NCBI RefSeq assembly: GCF_002278925.1
Contig: NZ_NCJH01000017.1
Location: 1 to 64,000, forward strand
Origin: Polaromonas sp. 39-63-25
GTDB lineage: Bacteria; Pseudomonadota; Gammaproteobacteria; Burkholderiales; Burkholderiaceae_C
Direction: 5' to 3'
DNA length: 64,000 nt
Shown: positions 35,980-44,703 of the stretch, in pieces
Layout: each line of letters opens with the position of its first letter
Position numbering within the stretch: position 1 is the stretch's first letter
The notes under the pieces: model-generated
What the model was told of the DNA's origin: nothing
Databases searched by the model: none
The model's input: the letters and a program-made list of their open reading frames with translations, nothing else
Program-made: the position numbers and the translations under genes

Positions 35980-37269
35980 ATGCAACGGGCATCCGCCACG
36001 CTCCTCGTCACGGCACTGGCGGTGATGTGCGGCTCCGCCCTGGCCCAGAGCGTGGACAAGAGCAAGCCCCCCCCCTCCACCACCACTTCCCCCGGCAGCG
36101 CAGCAGCCGACAAACGCCGTGCAGCGCCCTCCCGCGCAGCCGTGCGGCCGGCGGTCAAGGACGGCGAAGCCGAAGCCCGCCTGATCGAGATCTACAAACT
36201 CGCCGGCCAGGCCAGGGGACGCGAGGCACTGGTCAAGGCCGAGCGCCTGGTCCATGACCACCCCAACTTCCAGCTCGCCCAGCTCGTTTATGGCGACCTG
36301 CTGGCCGCCCGGTCCCGTCCGCTGCGCGCGCTGGGCGATGTGTCTGAGGGAACGGCCAAGGCCGGTGCCAGCACGCTGGCCGAGTTGCGCCAGGAATCCC
36401 TGATGCGACTCAAGGCGCTGCGCGAGCGGCCGGCGCCGGGCACCATTCCCTCGCAGTTCCTGGCACTGTCGCCGCGCAACAAACATGCGATCGCGGTCGA
36501 CGCCTCGCGGGCCCGGCTCTACCTGTTTGAAAACAACGACACCGGTCTCAAGCTGGTGGGCGACTACTACATCTCGGTGGGGAAATCCGGCATCGAAAAA
36601 TCTGTCGAGGGTGACTCGCGCACCCCGCTGGGGATTTATTTCGTCACCAGCAACCTGGACCCGAAGTCGCTGAAAGACTTTTACGGCTCGGGCGCCCTGC
36701 CGATCAACTACCCCAACGCGCTGGACCTCAAGCGCGGCAAGACCGGCAGCGGCATCTGGCTGCACGGCACGCCGCCGACCCAGTTTTCGCGCGCGCCCCT
36801 GGCCAGCGACGGCTGCGTGGTGCTGGCCAATCCGGACCTGGAGCGCATCATCCGTACCGTGGAAGTGCGCACCACGCCGGTGGTGATTGCACAAAGCCTC
36901 ACATGGGTTGCGCCGCACAGCATCAAGGCCGACAGCAAGTCGTTTGAAGAGGCACTGAACAGCTGGCACCAGGCCAAATCAGTCGGTGATCTCGCCACCC
37001 TGACCAGCCTGTACAGCAGCGACTTCAGCAGCTACGGCAAGACACGCGATGACTGGACGGCCCAGTTGCGTTCCGAGGCCGACAAACGGCGCGGCCGCAC
37101 CGTGCAACTCAAGGACGTGTCCTACCTGCGCTGGACCGACAGCACCGATACCATGGTGGTAACCTTTGGCGAGGTGCTCAGCGGCTCACGCACCGGTCCG
37201 GTCCGGCGCCAGTACTGGATGCGCCAGGGCAAGGACTGGAAAATATTCTTTGAAGGAGTGATTGGATGA
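35980..37269 (+). CDS. L,D-transpeptidase (YkuD) with SnoaL-like C-terminal domain
   Basis: 429 aa from ATG 35980, chosen because the signal peptide MQRASATLLVTALAVMCGSALAQ starts there. The YkuD domain lies at about 165-300, with the catalytic triad motif HGTPP (His about 262) and SDGCVVLAN (Ser about 276, Cys about 279). The C-terminal 110 residues are an NTF2-like domain similar to that of the preceding protein. YkuD enzymes crosslink peptidoglycan stems or attach lipoproteins. It overlaps the next gene by four bases (ATGA). Confidence 0.88.
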   Translation: MQRASATLLVTALAVMCGSALAQSVDKSKPPPSTTTSPGSAAADKRRAAPSRAAVRPAVKDGEAEARLIEIYKLAGQARGREALVKAERLVHDHPNFQLAQLVYGDLLAARSRPLRALGDVSEGTAKAGASTLAELRQESLMRLKALRERPAPGTIPSQFLALSPRNKHAIAVDASRARLYLFENNDTGLKLVGDYYISVGKSGIEKSVEGDSRTPLGIYFVTSNLDPKSLKDFYGSGALPINYPNALDLKRGKTGSGIWLHGTPPTQFSRAPLASDGCVVLANPDLERIIRTVEVRTTPVVIAQSLTWVAPHSIKADSKSFEEALNSWHQAKSVGDLATLTSLYSSDFSSYGKTRDDWTAQLRSEADKRRGRTVQLKDVSYLRWTDSTDTMVVTFGEVLSGSRTGPVRRQYWMRQGKDWKIFFEGVIG

Positions 37270-37874
37270 CTTTCAGCAACAAGGCCATCGGCCGGCGTGC
37301 CTGCCTGGCGATCGCAACGCTGGCCCTGCTGGCCGGTCAGGCCTGGGCGCAGGGCGCGGCCAGCGCGCCCAGGGTCAGGTTTGCGACCAGCGCCGGCGAT
37401 TTCGTCGTCGAGGTCTATCCCGACAAGGCGCCAAAAACGGTCGCCAATTTTCTTCAGTACGTCAGGGACAAGCACTACGACGGCACGGTGTTTCACCGCG
37501 TGATCGACAACTTCATGGTCCAGGGCGGCGGCTTCGATGCCAGCTACGCGCAAAAACCCACACGGCCGCCGGTGGTGCATGAAGGGCGTGAAGCGCTGGC
37601 CAAAGGCGGCGACAAAAACGTCGTCGGCACGCTGGCCATGGCGCGCACCAACGATCCGAACTCCGCCTCGTCGCAGTTTTTCATCAACGTCAGGGACAAC
37701 GACTTCCTGAACCCGAGCGCCCAGTCTCCGGGCTACACCGTGTTCGGCAAGGTGGTCAGCGGCATGGACGTGGTCGGCAAGATCAAGGCCACGCCCACCG
37801 GCCCGGGCGGCCCCTTCCCGAGCGACGTCCCCAGAACACCCATCCTCATCAACTCTGCAACCCTGGTCAAATAA
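37266..37874 (+). CDS. ppiA: Periplasmic peptidyl-prolyl cis-trans isomerase (cyclophilin)
   Basis: 202 aa. Signal peptide to about residue 29 (ALLAGQAWAQG). The cyclophilin core follows: [51 protein letters not shown] and YTVFGKVVSGMDVV; catalytic Arg is in FHRV. It helps fold envelope proteins. The start overlaps the L,D-transpeptidase stop (ATGA) with GGAG upstream, and a cytoplasmic paralogue follows 6 nt later. Confidence 0.93.
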   Translation: MTFSNKAIGRRACLAIATLALLAGQAWAQGAASAPRVRFATSAGDFVVEVYPDKAPKTVANFLQYVRDKHYDGTVFHRVIDNFMVQGGGFDASYAQKPTRPPVVHEGREALAKGGDKNVVGTLAMARTNDPNSASSQFFINVRDNDFLNPSAQSPGYTVFGKVVSGMDVVGKIKATPTGPGGPFPSDVPRTPILINSATLVK

Positions 37875-37880
37875 ATCCCC

Positions 37881-38390
37881 ATGAGCAACCCACAAGTCGA
37901 ACTCCACATTGCCGGCCACGGCGTCATCACCCTTGAACTCGACCAGGACAAGGCACCGAAATCGGTTGCCAACTTCCTCAGCTACGTCAACAAGGGCCAC
38001 TACAACAACACGGTGTTCCACCGCGTGATCCCGGGCTTCATGGTCCAGGGCGGCGGTTTTGAAGTCGGCATGAAACAAAAGCCCACCGACGGCGAGATCG
38101 AAAACGAAGCCAACAACGGCCTGAAAAACGACCACTACACCGTGGCCATGGCGCGCACCAATGCACCGCACTCGGCCAGCTCGCAGTTTTTCATCAACGT
38201 GTCCGACAACGCTTTCCTGAACCACACCGCGCCCAACGCTTCGGGCTGGGGTTATGCGGTGTTCGGCAAGGTGGTGGGCGGCACCGACGTGGTCGACAAG
38301 ATCGCCGCCGTCAAGACCGGCCGCAAGGGCTTTCACGACGACGTGCCACAAACCGACGTGGTGATTGAAAAAGCCGTCCTGCTGGCCTGA
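37881..38390 (+). CDS. ppiB: Cytoplasmic peptidyl-prolyl cis-trans isomerase B
   Basis: 169 aa without a signal peptide. All cyclophilin motifs are present ([55 protein letters not shown]). It is a tandem paralogue of the periplasmic enzyme just upstream, the common ppiA-ppiB pair in Burkholderiales. Confidence 0.95.
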   Translation: MSNPQVELHIAGHGVITLELDQDKAPKSVANFLSYVNKGHYNNTVFHRVIPGFMVQGGGFEVGMKQKPTDGEIENEANNGLKNDHYTVAMARTNAPHSASSQFFINVSDNAFLNHTAPNASGWGYAVFGKVVGGTDVVDKIAAVKTGRKGFHDDVPQTDVVIEKAVLLA

Positions 38391-38425
38391 TCTCCGTCTG
38401 GACTGGGCCCGTTCAAGTTCAGCCC

Positions 38426-39217
38426 GTGAAAATCCCGTCGACCGTTCCCCGGGTTGCGGAGCTCCATGCGCCGCCTTCCTGGGGCACGGTCGATTTCATT
38501 TCCGACCTGCACCTGCAGGCGGCCGATGCCGCCACGTTTGCCGCCTGGCGCGACTACATGGAAAGCACCACCGCCGACGCGGTGTTCATTCTGGGCGACC
38601 TGTTTGAAGTCTGGGTCGGTGACGACGCCGTCGATGTGACGGCAGGCGCTCAAGACAACTTCGAAGACCGCTGCGCCCGCCTGCTCGGCCAGACGGCCGG
38701 CCGGCTGGCGCTGTTCTTCATGCACGGCAACCGCGACTTCCTGGTCGGCCCGCACCTCATGGCGTTGTGCAACACCACCCTGCTGGCCGACCCGACCGTG
38801 CTGGGCTTCAATAACCAGCGCTGGCTGCTCTCGCACGGCGACGCCCTGTGCCTGGGCGATGTGGACTACCTGCAATTTCGCCGCGAGGTGCGCAGCCCCG
38901 CCTGGCAACGCAGCTTTCTGGCCCGGCCGCTGGCCGAGCGGCAGGCCATTGCCCGCGGCCTGCGCGAGCAAAGCGAGGCGCGCAAGCAGTCCGGCGCCCC
39001 TTATGCCGACGTGGACAGCCGCGCGGCCCGCGAGCAACTCAAAGCCGCCAACGCCCAGATCCTGATCCACGGCCACACCCACCGGCCGGCGGTGCACGAC
39101 CTCGGTCACGGCTACTCACGCGTGGTGCTCAGCGACTGGGACGCCGCAGCAGCCCTGCCGCGCGCGGAAGTGCTGCGCCTGACGGCCAATGGCCTGCGCC
39201 GCATCCCGTTGTTGTAG
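38426..39217 (+). CDS. lpxH: UDP-2,3-diacylglucosamine diphosphatase
   Basis: 263 aa from GTG 38426. The metallophosphatase motifs occur in order: DFISDLHLQ, FILGDLFEVWVGDD, FMHGNRDFL, LLSHGDALC and ILIHGHTHRPA, giving the two-manganese site of LpxH. It hydrolyses UDP-diacylglucosamine to lipid X in lipid A synthesis at the inner-membrane surface. It is commonly next to ppiB in betaproteobacteria. Confidence 0.95.
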   Translation: MKIPSTVPRVAELHAPPSWGTVDFISDLHLQAADAATFAAWRDYMESTTADAVFILGDLFEVWVGDDAVDVTAGAQDNFEDRCARLLGQTAGRLALFFMHGNRDFLVGPHLMALCNTTLLADPTVLGFNNQRWLLSHGDALCLGDVDYLQFRREVRSPAWQRSFLARPLAERQAIARGLREQSEARKQSGAPYADVDSRAAREQLKAANAQILIHGHTHRPAVHDLGHGYSRVVLSDWDAAAALPRAEVLRLTANGLRRIPLL

Positions 39218-39226
39218 GCGGTCGCC

Positions 39227-40024
39227 ATGCTGAACTGGTTGCGCCAGCTGTTCCTACGCACGCCACGCGCCGACACCATTCCCGACGCCCTGTGGCGGGC
39301 CACGCTGGCTGCCCATTCTTTTCTGGCCGAGCGGCCGGCGGCGGAGCGGCTGCAACTGCGCCGCCTGGTCGGCGAGTTTCTGGCACACAAGGAATTTACC
39401 GGTGCGCACGGCCTGGTGGTCACCGACGAGATGGCGGTGGCGATTGCCGCGCAGGCCTGCCTGCCGGTGCTGCACCTGGGACTGGGCTGGTACAGCGACT
39501 TCGTCGGCATTGTGGTTCACCCCGGGCAGATGATCGCGCGCCGCGAAATGCAGGACGCCAGCGGCGTCGTGCACCGCTACAGCGAGGTGCTGTCCGGTGA
39601 AGCCATGGAGCGCGGCCCGGTCACGCTGAGCTGGCAGGACGTGGCCTCGGCCGGCGCGCTGGCCGGCCACGGTTACAACGTCGTGATCCACGAGTTCGTC
39701 CACAAGATCGACATGAAGGATGGCGCCGCCGATGGCTGCCCGCCCCTGCCCTCGCGTGCCGCGCACAAGGCCTGGCATGACGTGATGCAGCCGGCCTACG
39801 ACGCCTTTCGTGAACAGGTCACGATGGCCGAACGTTTCGGCGGCGAGCCACCCTGGCTGGACGCCTATGGCGCCACGGCACCGGCGGAATTTTTTGCGGT
39901 GAGCTGTGAAGCCTACTTCGTGAACCGCGAGCGCTTCACGCAGGACTTTGCGGCCCTGACCGCGCTGTTCGACCAGTTCTTCAAGGTCAATCGGCCTGCA
40001 GCCCTTGAAGGACGGGCGCAGTAA
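39227..40024 (+). CDS. mtfA: MtfA-type zinc peptidase
   Basis: 265 aa. The zinc motif HEFVH (His155, Glu156, His159) occurs in VVIHEFVHKIDMKDGAADG, and the distal ligand region is FAVSCEAYF. N-terminal FLAERPAAERLQLRRLVGEFL and the VYPGQMI-like FVGIVVHPGQMIA are typical of MtfA (Mlc titration factor). In E. coli, MtfA binds the repressor Mlc and controls sugar uptake; a direct Mlc partner is not known here. It lies 9 nt after lpxH. Confidence 0.88.
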   Translation: MLNWLRQLFLRTPRADTIPDALWRATLAAHSFLAERPAAERLQLRRLVGEFLAHKEFTGAHGLVVTDEMAVAIAAQACLPVLHLGLGWYSDFVGIVVHPGQMIARREMQDASGVVHRYSEVLSGEAMERGPVTLSWQDVASAGALAGHGYNVVIHEFVHKIDMKDGAADGCPPLPSRAAHKAWHDVMQPAYDAFREQVTMAERFGGEPPWLDAYGATAPAEFFAVSCEAYFVNRERFTQDFAALTALFDQFFKVNRPAALEGRAQ

Positions 40025-40042
40025 GCTATTTAATTGATAGCG
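40023..40042 (+). repeat. Partial family A repeat (terminal hairpin only)
   Basis: AGCTATTTAATTGATAGCGA keeps the GCTAT-N7-ATAGC hairpin, but the GCGCCC and GGGCTGG parts are missing or unrecognisable. It overlaps the mtfA stop codon. Confidence 0.45.
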
Positions 40043-40127
40043 ATTGACGACTGTTCCACGCGGCGCGCCGGGGTGGCCCCGGGCGACACCGCAAGGATCC
40101 CGCCTCTCGTCGCTTGATCGGCGCTGA

Positions 40128-42947
40128 TCAGCGCTTGATCAGCGCCTTCAGCACATTCTGCAGACGCCGCACATGCGCCGCGTCATACGGCGCGGCCAGC
40201 ACTTTGGCTGCGTCCTCAGCCCAGGTCTGCGCCGGCGCCGGGTCGTTGCGTTTGGTCAGCAGCACCAGCTGCAACATGCGGCGCGCGCTGATGTGTTCGG
40301 CCGGGGTCGGCAGCTCGGCGGCAATTTCCAGGCGCAGCAGGGTTTCTGCGGCATCCCCCTTGGGCGCCGACGACAGGGCCTTCATCCACGCGCTGCGTGT
40401 GGCCGGCGTCACCAGCTTGCCCAAGGCCTGGGCATCCGGCAGCAGCGCAGGGTCGCGCTTTTCCCAGGCCGTCAGCAGGTGGGTCAACACTTCGCCGTGC
40501 GCCTGTTCGGAGAGTTTGCGCAGCGCCTGCTGCGCGTGTTCGAAAGCTTCGCGCTGCGCGCGGAAGGCGGCGTCGCCCAGCCGCGGGCCACGTTCTTCGT
40601 AGGCCGGCCTGTCGCTGAAACGGCTTTCCCGCTCGGGGCGGTAGGGTTCGAACTTGTTGTCGGCTGGCCGGTTGCCGCGGCCGTCGGGCTTGCCGCCGCC
40701 GGGTCGCGCGTCCTTGCGGTCGCCAAACTTGCCGCCGCGGCCTGCGGGCGCGGCTTCGGCCTTGCGCATGCCAGGGCGGTCATCGCCGCGCATGGCCACC
40801 ACCGGTTTGGCGGGTTTGGGCGGCGGCGCGGCCGGTGCCGGCGCAGCTTCTTCTGCTTCCGCAGCGGGCTCGGCCGCCGCTTCAGCTTCAGCCTCGGCCG
40901 GGGCGTCCTCTTTCGCTATTGTTTCAGGAGCGGCTGGCGCAGACGCATCGGGCGCTGACGCCTGATCGGGCTCAGAACCCTGCGGTGCTTCGGTCGCTGC
41001 AGGTGCAGGCGCTGCGACGGCAGCCGGTGCGGCCGGCTTGAACTGCCCGCGCAAACCAGCTTCCAGATCGGCCATCGCGGTGCGGATTTTCTGCACGTCG
41101 CCGGTGGCGTTGGCAGCGTCCAGGGCTTTGGACAACTCCAGCACCAGGCGGTCATGCTCGCCCAAGGCCGACGCGGCTTTTTCACGCTCGGCGGTCTTGC
41201 GCTGGAAGGCGTCGTCGATCGGCTTGCGGAAAGCGTCCCAGAGTTTTTGCTCCTGCTTGCGCTCGATCGGCACCGCCTGCGCTTCGTGTTGCCAGCGCTG
41301 CTGCAGCGCCTTGACCGCGTCGATGTGCAGTTGCGGCTCGGCGCCCAGCACCTGCGCTTCCTCGATCATGGCCTTGCGGTGCGCCAGGCTCTGGGCGCGT
41401 GCGGCTTTCAGCGGCGCATCGGCGGCATCCATCGCGGCCTTCCACTGCGGCTGGATCTCGGCAAAGGCTTTTTCGCCCAGGTGGCCGGCGGCCGTCCACT
41501 TCTCGACAAAACCATTGAGGCTGCGGATCTGGAACTTCCAGTCAGTGTTGCCCTTGTTGGCCTCGGCCCAGGCCAACACCTCGTCGATCAGCGCGCGGCG
41601 CTCGGCCTTGACGGCTTCGCTTTGCTCCTTGACCTTCTCGAGCCAGACCTCGACCACCTTGTGGGCTTCGTTGCAGGCGTCGTCAAAACGCTTCCACAGC
41701 GCGTGGTTGGGGATGCCGCCCTGGTCGCTGGTTTTCCAGAGTTCGCGCATGGCGCGCAGCGCCTCCTGCTGCTTGCGCCCGCCCAGGGGCTTGGCCACTA
41801 GCGCTTCGGCCTTGGCCACCAGTTCTTCACGGATCTGGTCGGCACGCCAGCGCTGCCAGCCTTCGAGTTCGCCGGCCGCCGTCAATGCGGCATGTGCCGC
41901 GGCTTCGAGTGCGCTGTCGATGTTGCGGATGTTTTCCTTCAGCGCCTGGCGCAGCTCGGCCGCGACCTTGGGCGTGGATTTGCCATGGCCTTCGGTGACT
42001 TCATGCTCGAGCTTGGCCAGCGCAGCCTGCACGATGGCCGCCGATTTTTCACGCATGTCCTTGAGCACGGCGGGATCGATCTTGACCTTGGGCGCGCGCG
42101 CGGGCTGCTCACCGGCAGCGGCGTCGCCGCCACGCGGCGTGCCGCGTACGCTACGCAGCTCATCGGCCCAGACCGGCACCGCCGGCAGCGGTGCCGCGGC
42201 GTCTTCGGCGGCCGCGACGGCCAGCGACAGCGCGCCCTGAAAGGCTTCCCACACCGCCAGCAGCTGGCCGCGCGAGGCGTCGAGCAGCGGCGGGAACTTG
42301 GCGTCCACGCTGGGCCAGTTCGCGTCCTGCGCGAGTTCGTCGGCTTGGGCCTGCCAGTGCGTCACATCAGAACGCAGGGCTTCCCACACGCCTTGTGCAT
42401 CGCGCCAGGGTTTGGTCGACAGCACTTCAATGCGCTGGGCAATCAGCACGGCCGCCTCGCGCTGCACCTGGGCGCGGTGCTGCAGGTCTTCAATCGTCTT
42501 GACGCGCTCGGCCAGCTGGGCTTTCAGCCCGGCCAGCGGCTCGCGCGACAGCGGAGCACCGGCCTTGGCGGCATCACGCTGCCAGGCCAGCGCATCGGCC
42601 ATGTTGAGCTTTTTCAGGGCCAGCAGGGCATGGCCTTTTTCAGCCCACTCGGCGGCCACGGTCTCCTGGCTTTTCAGGCGCTTGGCTTCGTCGAGCTTTT
42701 CCTTGAGCGGCTTGGCCGCACCCTTGTCCCGGTTGGCCAGGTCCTTGTAGACCTCGGCCATCTGCTCGGCCGTGGGTCCGGTGGCGAGCCACTCGCGAAT
42801 GCGCGCGGTGCGTTCACCCGACGTGGGCGCTGAGAAAGCCCCGCCCGTCAGGCCATCGAGCGGATGGCTGTCGGCGCTCTTGGTGGAAGGCGTTTTCACG
42901 GCGGGTGTTTCGGGCTTGGCAGATTTGGACATGGGGAAACGCAGCAT
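40128..42947 (-). CDS. Large DUF349-repeat protein
   Basis: About 934-939 aa (starts at 42947 or 42932, neither with a strong ribosome site). Almost entirely alpha-helical and charged. DUF349 repeats cover about residues 330-660 (REELVAKAEALVAKPLGGRKQQEALRAMRELWK; ALWKRFDDACNEAHKVVEVWLEKVKEQ). A low-complexity Ala/Pro/Glu stretch lies at about 690-770, then a basic Arg/Gly segment (GKFGDRKDARPGGGKPDG) reminiscent of RNA-binding tails, and a C-terminal helical domain. No enzyme motif is seen. Proteins with DUF349 repeats are widespread but poorly understood. Confidence 0.8.
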   Translation of the reverse strand: MLRFPMSKSAKPETPAVKTPSTKSADSHPLDGLTGGAFSAPTSGERTARIREWLATGPTAEQMAEVYKDLANRDKGAAKPLKEKLDEAKRLKSQETVAAEWAEKGHALLALKKLNMADALAWQRDAAKAGAPLSREPLAGLKAQLAERVKTIEDLQHRAQVQREAAVLIAQRIEVLSTKPWRDAQGVWEALRSDVTHWQAQADELAQDANWPSVDAKFPPLLDASRGQLLAVWEAFQGALSLAVAAAEDAAAPLPAVPVWADELRSVRGTPRGGDAAAGEQPARAPKVKIDPAVLKDMREKSAAIVQAALAKLEHEVTEGHGKSTPKVAAELRQALKENIRNIDSALEAAAHAALTAAGELEGWQRWRADQIREELVAKAEALVAKPLGGRKQQEALRAMRELWKTSDQGGIPNHALWKRFDDACNEAHKVVEVWLEKVKEQSEAVKAERRALIDEVLAWAEANKGNTDWKFQIRSLNGFVEKWTAAGHLGEKAFAEIQPQWKAAMDAADAPLKAARAQSLAHRKAMIEEAQVLGAEPQLHIDAVKALQQRWQHEAQAVPIERKQEQKLWDAFRKPIDDAFQRKTAEREKAASALGEHDRLVLELSKALDAANATGDVQKIRTAMADLEAGLRGQFKPAAPAAVAAPAPAATEAPQGSEPDQASAPDASAPAAPETIAKEDAPAEAEAEAAAEPAAEAEEAAPAPAAPPPKPAKPVVAMRGDDRPGMRKAEAAPAGRGGKFGDRKDARPGGGKPDGRGNRPADNKFEPYRPERESRFSDRPAYEERGPRLGDAAFRAQREAFEHAQQALRKLSEQAHGEVLTHLLTAWEKRDPALLPDAQALGKLVTPATRSAWMKALSSAPKGDAAETLLRLEIAAELPTPAEHISARRMLQLVLLTKRNDPAPAQTWAEDAAKVLAAPYDAAHVRRLQNVLKALIKR

Positions 42948-43143
42948 ATGGATAAGTAGGACGGGCGAAGCGGGGATCTTCAGGGATCAGGACATTGCAG
43001 GTCTGCTCCTTGGGCGCTGTCACCGGTTGGCGTGAACAGGCACGGGGGGCGGGACCGGCGTAAAAAAGAGGAGCCGCAGGACAGATATCCGCGACCCCGA
43101 CCCAAGCTTCAGAAATAAAGCAATGCGGCTATTTTCGCTGTTT

Positions 43144-43839
43144 TTAGGGCATCGCCAAATTAAGTTCGGCACGGGGTGTCCATTTGGCGTCTGAAGGAAC
43201 ACTTTTGGGTGCACCCAAAAGAGCCTGCCGGGCGCAATACCACTTGTACCGAGGTAGACCCTGAGCGCCACGGCGCGCTGCACGGCCAGTTCGCGCATGG
43301 CGTTGTCGCCCACTGCCATGCTGGCCGTCGCTGAGCACGAGGTTGCAGAGGGCAAAACGCAGCGGACTGCTGGCCGGTTCATCGGCCGGAGGCTTCAGGC
43401 GTGCGAGGATGTCGTCAACGTCATAACGGCCCTGACCCAGATGGGTGAGCGACAACGTCAGGCCATCGACCTCGATGGCGCCGGCAACCGGTGCAAGGCG
43501 CAGGAGCGACTGCATTTCTGCATCTATATAGAGACGTGCAATTTTCAGCTGGGGTACCCCTTGGAAAAGCAGGCTGCTTTCCGGCCCCGCAGCAGGCGCC
43601 GGCGGGCTGCCGGCTTTTGCGATGCGATGGTCAGATCACGGGGGCCAGCTCCAGCAACCACGGACGAAAGTCCACTGCGCCCACCGTGAGCTGCCGGCCC
43701 AGCTTCTGAGAAACCGCTTTTCAAGTTGCGACTTCAGCACCACCGGCACCAGGATATAGACCAGCGCCCAGAGCCATAGCAAGCCACCCACGGCCCGCGC
43801 TGCGCGGCGATGCCAGAGCGGTGAACGCAGCACGGCCAC
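43144..43839 (-). pseudogene. DUF748 (AsmA-like) protein remnant with internal deletion
   Basis: On the minus strand the N-terminal anchor LRSPLWHRRAARAVGGLLWLW...KSQLEKR is followed, in shifting frames, by LGRQLTVGAVDFRPW, QSLLRLAPVAGAIEVDGLTL, YDVDDILARLKPPADEP and RFALCNLVLSDGQ. It then jumps directly to C-terminal pieces (AMRELAVQRAVALRVYL, GIAPGRLF, and after one more frame shift LGAPKSVPSDAKWTPRAELN). This is the order of DUF748 envelope proteins, but the long middle, normally several hundred residues, is gone and at least three frame breaks are present. It is not translatable into a working protein. Confidence 0.8.
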
Positions 43840-43975
43840 TGCTTTGCCGGGAGGAGACTGGAGAGTCGGGAGGGATCGCGTTTCAGTTCACGGTCGGGCA
43901 TAGGCCTTGAGTCTTGAACGCTCGGGGAAAAGGTCAATGGCTGATTGGGCTAATTTGGCCAAAAAGGCCGGCCTC

Positions 43976-44013
43976 AAAATAAAAACCCCGGACAGCAAAG
44001 GCCGACCGGGGTT
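43976..44013 (-). terminator. Orphan rho-independent terminator
   Basis: On the minus strand AACCCCGG-loop-CCGGGGTTTTTATTTT: an 8-bp stem, 14-nt loop and T-rich tail. No intact minus-strand gene precedes it, consistent with gene decay in this region. Confidence 0.6.
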
Positions 44014-44516
44014 GACGGCGGGCGTGATGCTCATGCCGTCGGGCTTCGCAAAGAAGAGAAGATCGTCTCCAGTGCGATGAAAGCAAGTGATTGCTCTCAG
44101 TTTGACCGGGATTGGTTACCCGGCTGATGCTTGAGGTACTCAAGCAATTGCAGATTAAACCTCCGGCACCCGAGGCGCAAGTCGAAATTTGTAATCAAAA
44201 ATCAGCCCGCGATTGCCATTTTCTTCGGAGTTACATCTTTGCGCCCTTCTCCTACATCGCCATGAGGTATTCGCCGCATCGCCTCCAAAAAACGTCCTGC
44301 TTGAATGCTCCGGCAATTTCTCTGAAAAACGCTGCAAGCACTTGAGTTAAAAGCCCTTACTGGCAAAACATACAGCTTTTCTCTCAAAATACCGCGCCAA
44401 CTTCACGACCTAGAGCGAAACCCCAAAAAACCGCTCAAATGGGAGAAATGGGGGGTCTTGACCCCTTATTTCAGCTTTTAATGCATTATTTTGCATATGA
44501 AATAGCTTTTATATTA

Positions 44517-44546
44517 TTGACAAGTTATTTAGCGCCCTCATAAAAT
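44517..44546 (+). promoter_or_regulatory. Sigma-70 promoter of the transglycosylase gene
   Basis: A perfect -35 TTGACA (44517-44522), 18-nt spacer and -10 TAAAAT (44541-44546). The start would be near 44553, leaving a 5' leader of about 150 nt before ATG 44704. Confidence 0.65.
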
Positions 44547-44703
44547 CCGCCGTCCCATCCAGAACTACGGGACAACCCGAATCCGCTGCCGAACCCGGCA
44601 AAGTCAGACAAGGGGTCAACACCCCCAAGGCCAGGCCTTGGTTTGATGGCGACCCAATCAAAGCGTACGGCTCAAGAAGTCGATGCGCATAGAAAGGAGT
44701 GCT

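Larger units (their letters stand above)
43840..44703. other. Long gene-poor, AT-richer stretch
   Basis: About 860 bp with no reading frame I can support. From 44150 the base composition is clearly more AT-rich than the flanks. Short minus-strand frames at 44155-44387 have no recognisable family and no ribosome site. It contains an orphan minus-strand terminator near 43976-44013, a small palindrome GGGGTCTTGACCCC (44452-44465), and a good promoter (44517-44546) for the transglycosylase. It may be decayed or acquired DNA next to the DUF748 remnant. Confidence 0.5.

Noticed and set aside
44155-44387. Minus-strand small genes in the AT-rich stretch
   Set aside because: No ribosome site, no recognisable family, and two overlapping frames of similar quality.
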